Shown: piece by piece, positions 56,196 to 64,000 of the stretch | Position numbering within the stretch: the stretch's first letter is position 1 | How the letters are laid out: every line of letters starts with the position of its first letter | Source: JAKZVK01 sp965248255 | Lineage (GTDB): Bacteria > Acidobacteriota > Terriglobia > Bryobacterales > UBA6623 | Direction of reading: 5' to 3' | NCBI GenBank assembly: GCA_965248255.1 | Contig: CBDFIW010000001.1 | Coordinates: 434,001 to 498,000, forward strand | DNA length: 64,000 nt | Notes under the pieces: model-generated | What the model was told of the DNA's origin: nothing | Databases searched by the model: none | Seen by the model: only the letters and a program-made list of their open reading frames with translations | Made by a program: the position numbers and the translations under genes

Positions 56196-56786
56196 ATGCC
56201 GCCCGAGCTCCAGCGCATCCACGTCAAGCTTCTGGCCGACGCCCCGCCGGACCTGCGTCTGGAGCCCTTTCTTGCCATCTTCGGCCGCTGGCGGCAGGAC
56301 AAAACCCATCCTGCCCAGTGGATCGACCTAGCCGACTACGCGCACATGGTCAAGGGCCCGGGCATCGTCTTGGTCGGCAAACAGGGCAACTTTTCGGCAA
56401 ACCGTGATGACCCCGGGCTGGGTCTGCTCTATGCCGGGAAGGCGGGCTTCGAGGGTTCCGCGGAGGAGCGTGTCATCGAGGCCTTCCGGCGCTGCCTGGA
56501 ACTGACCCTGGCGATCGTCGCCGAGCCGGACTACCCGGCTGCACTGAAGCTCGAGCCAGGTTCCTGGGAGCTGTTCATTAACGATCGTCTGAACTTCCCG
56601 AACAGCGAGGCGACGGACGGCTCGTTGAGGGCTCCCATCGAGTCGGCGCTAAATACCCTATTCGGCCCCGGCGGATACAATCTGACCCTCGACACTGATC
56701 CCCAACGCCGCTACGCGTTTTCGATCCGAGCGGCCTCACCCGTGGACCTGCCAGTGCTGCTGGATAAAGTCAAGGCCGCCGCCTGA
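56196..56786 (+). CDS. Conserved-looking hypothetical protein
   Basis: 196 residues, MPPELQRIHVKLLADAPPDL onward, no signal peptide or membrane segment. It reads as a soluble alpha/beta protein (EPFLAIFGRWRQDKTHPAQW, IVLVGKQGNFSANRDDPGLG, SWELFINDRLNFPNSEATDG, SIRAASPVDLPVLLDKVKAA). I recognise no family. It is 250 bases downstream of the reductase on the same strand, possibly in one transcript if the hairpins are read through. Confidence 0.7.
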   Translation: MPPELQRIHVKLLADAPPDLRLEPFLAIFGRWRQDKTHPAQWIDLADYAHMVKGPGIVLVGKQGNFSANRDDPGLGLLYAGKAGFEGSAEERVIEAFRRCLELTLAIVAEPDYPAALKLEPGSWELFINDRLNFPNSEATDGSLRAPIESALNTLFGPGGYNLTLDTDPQRRYAFSIRAASPVDLPVLLDKVKAAA

Positions 56787-57309
56787 GCTGGACCAGACGG
56801 CAATCGCACTTGTCAGTCAAAGGGTTTTCGACACGGAGCACCGACCACGCTATGACGAGCCCGCGGGCCGGCATGGCGTGCCGAGATGTGCCCGATTCGG
56901 CTACTCGTGTGACGGCACGCTAGCGGACCGAAATCGTGACTGGAGGGCTGACGGCGTCGCCAACCTGGATGACGATTGGAACTGCATCCCCGGCGGCTGT
57001 CTCTTCCGCAACCAGAGCGTTGATTTGGTAAAGGCCTGCAAAACCGGGGGTGAGACCGGCGAAGAAGACGGGAGCGGGTAGTCCCCCGATCGTTACCGTG
57101 ACACTTCCCGCGGCGAACGCAAGCGGCGAGACCGGCGCGGCGTCTCCGGAAACGACCTCCGGCTCGACCGCCCCGAGACCGGCGGCGAAGATCACGATGA
57201 AGTCTCCGGGGGCAACAGGGTTGTCCACCGTTACGAGGCGGCCCGCGAGGTCCACGACAATCCCTTCCCGACTGGCGAAAGCAAAGACGTCAGGTTGCGC
57301 GGTGGCTAG

Positions 57310-58137
57310 GGCGTGTTAACACTAACGTAGGGTATCGAAACGTAGAGCCTCGACGATGAGGGCGAAGTGGAGGAAGGCGAGGAACATGACGTCGAGCTTG
57401 TCGAAGCGGGAGAAGATGCGGCGGAATCCCTTGAGCCGTCGGAAGAGTCTCTCGATCTCGTTGCGGCGGCGATAGAGCGCTCGGTCGTATTCCCACGGCT
57501 CCAGGCGGGTGCGCCGGGGCGGCACGACGGGAATCCATCCGAAATCCAAAGCCAGTTGGCGTGTCTGATCGTCCTCATAGGCGCCGTCCATCAGCAGCGG
57601 CAGCGGCTCGGGCAGTGGCCCCAGACCACCGAGCAGTTCGCGGCCCTGCTGGGCGTCGTGCGCTTGGCCGGGCGAGAGAGCGAAGGTTATCGCCGTTCGA
57701 GCATTTGCGGCAACCATATGAATCTTGGTGGTCCATCCGCCGCGGGATTTGCCGATCGCTTGCGGACCGTTTTTTTTAACGCGCCCGTGCCGTCGGGATG
57801 AACCTTCACGATGGTCGAGTCCATTGACACGGCTTCGATTCGGATGCGGACCAGCTGCTCGCGCTGCAGTTTCTCGAAGACGGCGTCGAGCACGCCGTTC
57901 TTCGACCAGCGGTTCATGCGGGTATAAATGGTGTGCCAGTTACCGAAGCGTTTAGGCAAGCCGCGCCATTTGCAGCCCTGCTCGGCGACATACAACATGG
58001 CGTTCAAAACCGTGAGGTTCGGCAGGCTCACATTGCCGCGCTGGCGGGGCAGGACCGGCTCGATGCGGCGGTATTGCTGCTCGGTGATCTCCATACCTCC
58101 GAGTATAGCAGCTTTTGCGACTTAGTGTTAACACGCC
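57310..58137 (-). mobile_element. IS5-type element, copy 3
   Basis: 828 bp, ends GGCGTGTTAACACTAA, CTAG duplication (57306-57309, 58138-58141). Inserted in the TIGR03437 domain of the surface-protein gene. Apparently identical to copy 2. Confidence 0.93.
57322..58094 (-). CDS. IS5-type transposase, copy 3 (minus-1 frameshift fusion)
   Basis: As in copy 2: frame one MEITEQQYRRIEPVLPRQRG with SMDSTIVKVHPDG, A8 slippery run (T8 near 57770-57777), second frame LPLLMDGAYEDDQTR and YRRRNEIERLFRRLKGF. Both frames intact; the A8 run is preserved in two of the three copies. Confidence 0.87.
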
Positions 58138-59092
58138 CTAGCTCAACGCGACTCGGGTGGCTGATCGTACCCCCACGCCGGATGATCAACTGCTGCGATG
58201 TGTTGGCCTGGAGTTCGTAGGGAACAAGGGCGTTGACCTGTCGAGGGGATGCAAAGAGCAATGGCAAGGCCCGTCCCGCAATCTGGACGCTTGTACCTCC
58301 AAGCTGTAGCGGCAACGGCAACGCCGGAGCGGCTGCTTCGTCCAGCGATAAGTCGGACCCGAAGATCGTCACAAGAGTGCCAGGGGAAAGCGGGAGATCG
58401 GGGTCGAAGCTGGCGGAGCTGACAATAGCGCCGTCGGGCACATGGGGCGGAGCCGCACCGTTGACGGCGATCGAGCCGGTCAGCTCCCTGCTTCCTTTCA
58501 GACCGGCCAGGGACTCCATGTCCACGGTTAAGGTCACGGCCCCAGCCGAGTCCGTGGCCGGCACCCAACTGTTCTCCCACTGGCCGTCTCCCAGGGAGAC
58601 GAGAGCCAAAGAAGAGCCGACCGTGAACGAGGCCACGACCGAACCCTCGCTGACGGCCCCGCCACAGTCGTCAGCAACCTCGACGGCTACGGTACTGGGC
58701 CAAGCAGCGGGAGCTGTGAAACCTTGCCCCAAGCTCGTAAAGTTCCCCACCAGCCGAGCCGACGTGCAGCCGCCCTGCCCCTTCGTTCCTACGGCTGACT
58801 GGCTGAGAGGGCCCACAGCAGGCGGAGTCACCAGCAGTAACAGCTCGGCTGATCGAACGACGCCGTTCGAAAATGCCAGCTCAAGGGCAACGCGATACTC
58901 ACCTGGAGCCAGGCTGCCCGGGTTAGCATCCACGCTTACCGAGGCTGTTGCGCCAGGCTCGATAGTGCCTTCGGCTGGCCCGTGGTCGAAGGGCTCGGCA
59001 CCCGCTTCCGGAAGGCGGACGCTGGTAAACATAATGGGCTCACCAGAGACGTTCGCGATCCCGATTTCTTCCGCTGGCGGAGGCTCACCGCC

Positions 59093-60680
59093 TGTTGAAG
59101 CCCAATGATAATGTCCCCTTGAGCGCCCAATAGAAATGTCCCCTAATCTGGACCTCTGCGAGGAGGTGAAAGATTGGGAAGGACATGGATGAGTGCCAAG
59201 GAGTTGAGGCGCGGCGAAGTGCTGAGCCGAGTGAAACGAGGGGAACTGAAGTTGACCGAAGCCACCGCACTGCTGGAGGTCAGCTACCGCCAAGCGAAGC
59301 GGCTCAACAAGCGTTACCGAGCAGGCGGGGTCAAGGCTTTGGTGCACGGTAACGTCGGCCGCGCTTCGAACCGAGCCGATGACAAGCGCCGCGAGCAGGT
59401 TCTCGAGTTGGTGCACGCAAACTATGCGGGCGAGGGGCACGAGCGCTTCGGGCCGACGCTGGCGTCGGAACATCTGGCAGCCGATCAGGGCCTGGAAGTG
59501 CCGCGCGAAACGCTGCGGCGCTGGATGCTCGCGGCGGGCCTGTGGAGCCGGAGTCGCAAGCGCCCACCGCATCGCAGCCGGCGGCAACGCAAAGCGCACT
59601 TCGGCGAGCTGATTCAACTCGACGGTTCGCACCACCACTGGCTGGAAGGACGCGGCCCGAAAGCCTGTCTGATGAACTTTGTCGATGACGCGACCGGTCT
59701 TGCACTGTGCCGCTTCTCGGGCCAGGAAACGACCTGGGCCGCGGCCGATCTGCTCCAAGCCTGGGTGCGCCAACACGGCGTTCCCAAGGCGTTGTACTGC
59801 GACTGGAAAAACGTCTACCAGCGCCAGCCGACGTCGCGGTAAGCACTGGAAGGCATCAAGCCCGAGACGCAGTTCGGGCGCATGTGCGCGAAGCTTGGCA
59901 TTGGCATCATTGCCGCATCGTCGCCGCAAACCAAGGGACGTGTCGAACGCCATCACGGCACGCACCAGGACCGCCTGATCAAGAAGATGCGGCTGCGGGG
60001 CATCGTTGATTACGAGGCGGCGAACCGTTACCCCGGCGAGGAGTACTTAGCCGAGCACAACGAGCGCTTCTGCTGCGAGCCGGCGGCGGGAGCGGACTTT
60101 CACCAGGCGCTACCCCGCGGCACCGAGCTGCGAGGCGTGTTCTGCTTGGAGTACGAACGGGTGGTGAGCAACGACCAGGTGGTGCGTTTCGAGAATCGTT
60201 GTTTGCAGTTGAAGCCGAAACGCAATCAGGGCGTGGGGGCGGGTGCACGGGTGACGGTCCAACAGGGGCGCGATGAGAGCTTGCAGGTGAGGTTTGAGGG
60301 GCACGAGATCGAGCACGAAGTGATCGCCACGCCGACGCCACGGCTGCGGACGAAGCCGGCACCGCAGGGGAACGTGGTGGCCGGACGCAAGCCGGCGGCG
60401 AACCACCCCTGGCGGCGAGCTGTGCTGCGGAAAACACGATCTGCGAATTCATAAGAGGGCTGTGGAAATGCCGGGTCGGATGGAAAGCGTGGAAAACCTT
60501 GTGGCGGCAGCCGTGCCGGGCTCGGGGAACCGTGGATGGTTTTCCACCCTTCCCACCGCTCCTTGGAAATCGCTGCGCGATTCCCACAGTTCCACAGCCC
60601 CGACGATGACGATTCTCTCCTATCACCAAGGCGACACTTCTACTGGGCTACCGAAGGGGACATTTCATTGGGCCTTGACA
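59093..60680 (+). mobile_element. IS1202/ISNCY-like element, copy 2, complete
   Basis: 1588 bp. Left end TGTTGAAGCCCAATG, right end inverted TGTCAAGGCCCAATG. Flanked by a 16-bp direct repeat GCGGAGGCTCACCGCC (59077-59092 and 60681-60696), an exceptionally long target duplication consistent with the IS1202 family. Internal subterminal repeats of the GTCCCCTT type lie at both ends. Inserted in the surface-protein gene. Confidence 0.92.
59174..60454 (+). pseudogene. IS1202/ISNCY-family transposase with premature stop
   Basis: TTG start at 59174 behind AGGAGGTGA. HTH domain (LTEATALLEVSYRQAKRLNK), GPTLASEHLAADQGLEV, then the DDE core QLDGSHHHWLEGRGP, MNFVDDATGLALCRF. The codon at 59840-59842 is TAA where copy 1 has GAA (one base change), ending the protein at 222 residues inside the catalytic core; the remainder (MCAKLGIGIIAASSPQTKGR to the end) is open in the same frame. 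So neither copy in the window encodes a complete transposase. Confidence 0.88.
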
Positions 60681-63600
60681 GCGGAGGCTCACCGCCTTGT
60701 GGTGCAACAAAGAAGAGCCCAAGGGGTTCGACGGCCGGACCCGCCTGAGCCGCGCCTGACTCTAGCAAACTAAGAACAATTGTAACGACCTGAGGCGAGT
60801 TTGCGGTGTCTTCCGCTGCCACCTCGACTTGGCCGTAGTAGCGATCCGCCACCAAGCCCGTCGTGTCGACAGCGACATCGACTTCGGGAAGAGGATTGCC
60901 CGCCGTGCTCGTACCGTTCGGCGGCGAGGCGCTCAGCCAATTGATTCCGCCCTCCGTGCCCGAGACGGTCGAAGAAGCCACCGTCCAGGCAAGATCTCCG
61001 ACCCCTATATTGCCCACTGAGAAGGCCTGCCCTGGCGGACTGCCGGCTCCGGCCACAGCCGCAAAGAGCAAACCTGTCTGAGAAAGCTGGAACAGCGTTG
61101 GGGTAGGGTTCACCGTCACAATCACCGGGAGCGAGGTGGCCGGTAAGCCCGACCCTTTGGTTGGACCATTGGTCGGAGCGTAGTCCACCTGGCCGATGTG
61201 CACGCCAATGGGCAATGCTTCGGAGTCGATCGTCACCGTTGTGGCGGCCGGGGCGCCCTGGTCCGCGGTGGTGGTCTGCGGTGAAACGCTTAGCCAGTCA
61301 ACCCCTGAAGTCGTTGAAGCGCTTGCCGCAATCTCAACCGGGCCACCTTCAACCGAAGCCGTGACGGTCCGGTCCACGACGGTGCCGTCCGGCGTCAGAT
61401 CAATCGACAACTTCGATGGACTCAACAGAATCACCCCAAGAATTGACAACGGGACGGCTTGAGACGCTGTTTGTCCCGAGCTGTCCTCCACTTCGAGAGT
61501 CACAAAGAAGTTGCCCGCCTCGCCGGGAACACCGCCGATCGAGCCCGCCGGGTTGAGCTGCAAGCCCTGGTGCAACGTGCCACCCGTGATTGACCATGCG
61601 TAAGGAGGGACGCCACCCGCGGCGTTGAGTCCCGCCCCGTATGTAGATCCCACGCGACCGTTTAGCAAGGCAGAGGTGAGGTTTACAAGCGGCAGTCCGA
61701 CGGGGTTCGAGAGGGAGCCCCCCGGACTCTCCACTGTGATCGCGCCGTTCGGGTTACTCATTAGCAAGCTCGCCGGAATGAAGGCCCTCAGTAAGTTCGG
61801 GCCCAGAAAGGTTGTGCTGACCGGCTGGCCCGCGAATCGCACGATCGAGCCTGGCACGAAGTTTGTGCCCGAGATCGAGACGGTTGTTCCGTCCGATGAA
61901 GTCGACTCTGTGACAACGTTCACGTCGTTCACAGCAGGCGCCACGATGAGGAAATCCTCGCTTCCGGATATCGCTTGTGACGAGCTTCTTACCGTGATGG
62001 CGGCTTGTCCGGCCACCGCGATGAGGTTCATCGGCACGTGCGCAACCAGCGACCCGCCGCCGAGCGGCGCAAAGCTCGTCGGCAGCGCCTGGTTGTTCCA
62101 CAAGACGGTGGAACTCGCAAGCAAGCAGCGCCCAAAGACTTCGAGGTTAAAAGGGTCGCCCCCGGCAGCCGTCGATGACGGTCGCAACTGATCAATGCGA
62201 GGCCCCCTGATCGTGAAGCGAAGGCGGCCGGTCTCTCCTCCTCCGGGACTCACGACCCGTACCGTCCTGCTGCCGGGAGCGGCGAGCAGCGCACCCGGGA
62301 TCTGTGCCGTTAACGTCGAAACACTGGAAAAGTTGGTTGGCTGCACAACTCCATCCCAGCTGATTTGCGAACCAGCCAGAAAGTCCGATCCACCTACAGT
62401 GAGTAAGAAGCTCCCGTCTCCAGCACAAGCCGTAGAGGGAGTAAGTCCGGAGATCGAAGGCGAGTCCACAATAACGAAGGGAAGACCGTTGGAAACACCG
62501 CCTCCGGGAGCGGGGTTGAATACCGTCACGTTGAAGGTTCCTGGGGCGGCCAGCTGCGTCGCGGAGACTGGCGCTTCGAGCGTCGTGCCGCTGACGAAAG
62601 TGGTGGGCTGGGCGACACCGTCGAACAAGACCGTCGAACCGTTGACGAAGCCTCCGCCCATCACGGTCACCGTACCCCCCCCCGGATCGCCCGCCGTCGC
62701 ACTGTTCGGACTCAGGGAAGTCACCGTGGGAACCGGGTTAATGACAAAAAAAGCCAAAGGCGTTGACATCCCGCCTCCGGGAGGGGGGTTGAAAACCGTC
62801 ACGAGATAGTTTCCGGCGACAAGCTGCTCCGCTGAGAGCATTGCCTGCAGGATCATACTGTTGACGAAAGTGGTCGCCTGGTCGACACCGTCTAACCGGA
62901 CGATCGAGCCGTTGACGAAGACTGGACTGATTGAGCTCAGGTTCAACGCAAACCCCGTCTGGCCGGCCGTTGCAGTGTTCGGGTTAAGTGATATCGCCAC
63001 CCCTGCGAGACTGGGGTTGTTGACGGTAAATGGCAGGGCCGTCGACGTGCCGCCCCCCGGCCCGGGGGTAAACACCGTCACGCTGATCGTTCCGGCGACC
63101 GCAAGCTACGCCGCGGTGACCATGACCTCCAGGGTCGTGTCGCTGACGAAAGTGGCGGGCTGGGCCACGCCGTCGAACAAGACCGTCGAACCGTTGACGA
63201 AGCCTCCGCCTGTCAGGGTCAACATAAACCCAGGATCACCGGCCGTTGCGCTGTTCTGACCCAAGGCAGTCAGCGTGGGAACCGGGTTGTTGATGTCGAA
63301 GTTCAGCGAGGCCGACAGCGCGCCGCCTGGGTTCATAACCTGGACCGGGACCGTCCCTATTACGGCGATTAACGCGGCGGGGATGGTGCCGGTGACCTGC
63401 CCGCCCGTGTTGACGACCGTCGCGACGGGCGTACCGTTGAACAACACCGTCGAGCCCATGACGAAGCAACCGCCGGTGACGATCAGCGGGAAACTCGGAC
63501 CACCCACGATCGTCGAAAGTGGGTTCAGCCCGCTGTTGGATGGACCTACGACAGGAAAAGAGAAGCCGGTTGACGCCACCCCGCCGGGGTTGTTGACGAC

Positions 63601-64000
63601 TGTGATTGAGGGCGTCCCGACGGTGTTGTGCAAACCCTGAGGGGCGGCGTTGAGCAACGTGCTGTTTACGAAAGTGGTGCCCAGCTGCGCAGCGTCCCAG
63701 TTCACTATTGCGCCGGCTGCAAAGTTCGCCCCATTGACAGTGAGATTGACGAAAGCCGGGTCGCCGGCGCATACATTTGGTGGTGCCAAGCTGCTGATCG
63801 CTGGATCATTCACGCTGATGCTGAAAGGGCCCGAAGGTCCCCCGGCGGGCGGAGGGTTCGTTACGACGACATCGAAGACGCCGGCGGTGGCGAGTTGGGC
63901 GGCTGGCACCATCGCCTCCAGGCTGCCGGCGCCGAGCACGGTTGTGGGGAGGGCCATGCCGTTGAAAGACGCAACCGAGCTCGCAATGAAACAAGAGCCC

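Larger units (their letters stand above)
56920..64000 (-). pseudogene. Giant surface protein: TIG/IPT repeats, BACON-like domains, TIGR03437 C-terminus; broken by two IS and a nonsense codon
   Basis: The 5-prime end is beyond the window (frame open at 64000). Reading leftwards: about nine IPT/TIG repeats (recurrent cores SATAGDPG, GGGFVNGSTVLFDGVAQP, TVFNPAPGGG), an Ig-like putative domain (GGVPPYAWSITGGTL), two BACON-like segments (INWLSASPPNGTSTAGNPLP), then a C-terminal TIGR03437 domain (SSASFDPDLPLSPGTLVTIF, PRQVNALVPYELQANTSQQL). Breaks: TAG at 63106-63108 where CAG is expected inside repeat four; IS1202-like at 59093-60680; IS5-type at 57310-58137 inside TIGR03437. Removing the IS copies restores QGGEPP-PAEEIGI and SRVEL-ATAQPDV in frame, giving at least 1540 residues to the stop at 56920. 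Likely exported and adhesive; typical of Solibacter relatives. Confidence 0.88.

Noticed and set aside
58028..59965. A 645-codon minus-strand frame
   Set aside because: Only the stretch left of 59092 is real coding (part of the surface protein). The rest is the antisense of the IS1202-like transposase.
61625..62809. Plus-strand frames of up to 204 codons at the right end
   Set aside because: They are antisense to the TIG-repeat protein, whose repeats explain the open frames.

Overview
The window is high-GC bacterial chromosome, most likely from an acidobacterium of the Bryobacterales/Solibacterales type. The main pointer is a giant surface protein on the minus strand at the right edge that ends in the TIGR03437 domain, which is typical of Solibacter relatives. 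This assignment is inferred from protein families only: I see no rRNA, tRNA or CRISPR array.

About 18-19 kb is mobile DNA: four near-identical IS630-family copies (type A), three copies of a second IS630-type element (type B), three IS5-type copies (828 bp, always flanked by CTAG), two IS1202/ISNCY-like copies, one IS3-family element, an IS91 transposase paired with a tyrosine recombinase, a group II intron with a reverse transcriptase, and an IS1380-like remnant. Target duplications are readable for 12 of them, so several broken host genes can be rejoined in frame.

Layout. 0-1.4 kb: mosaic IS1202-like copy. 1.6-3.5 kb: secreted PQQ-type sugar dehydrogenase. 3.7 kb: small AT-hook protein. 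4.5-8.6 kb: IS91/integrase and group II intron. 8.8-11.6 kb: a lone conserved-looking gene and gene fragments. 11.9-13.1 kb: IS3. 13.5-20.7 kb: frameshifted serine hydrolase, sialidase, DUF2541-like secreted protein, membrane protein. 20.7-23.4 kb: sigma-54 activator split by an IS. 23.6-30.1 kb: second sialidase, Tat-exported amidohydrolase, ThuA fusion protein. 30.5-39.7 kb: a tight collinear catabolic operon (enolase-superfamily enzyme, two SDRs, cysteine hydrolase, PhyH dioxygenase, two half-size EamA transporters, TPP enzyme) hit by two IS copies. 41.7-51.2 kb: M81 peptidase, membrane protein of possible GT-C type, two SGNH hydrolases around a CmoB-like methyltransferase, beta-helix protein. 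51.6-52.5 kb: two 5-prime-truncated genes back to back. 53.7-56.8 kb: ferredoxin-type nitrite/sulfite reductase with a tandem palindromic control region, and a gene of unknown function. 56.9-64 kb: the TIG-repeat protein, broken by two IS copies and a nonsense codon.

The gene content (sialidases, exported hydrolases, PhyH, sugar dehydrogenase) suggests a heterotroph living on complex glycans and organic acids. At least nine host genes also carry single-base frameshifts, mostly in homopolymers. They may reflect real decay, slippage-based switching, or consensus errors; read-level data would decide. The most distinctive observation is how the IS elements use CTAG: type B insertion rebuilds the TAG stop codons it lands in and leaves a CTAG at each end, and the IS5-type element has then used one of these in two of three cases.
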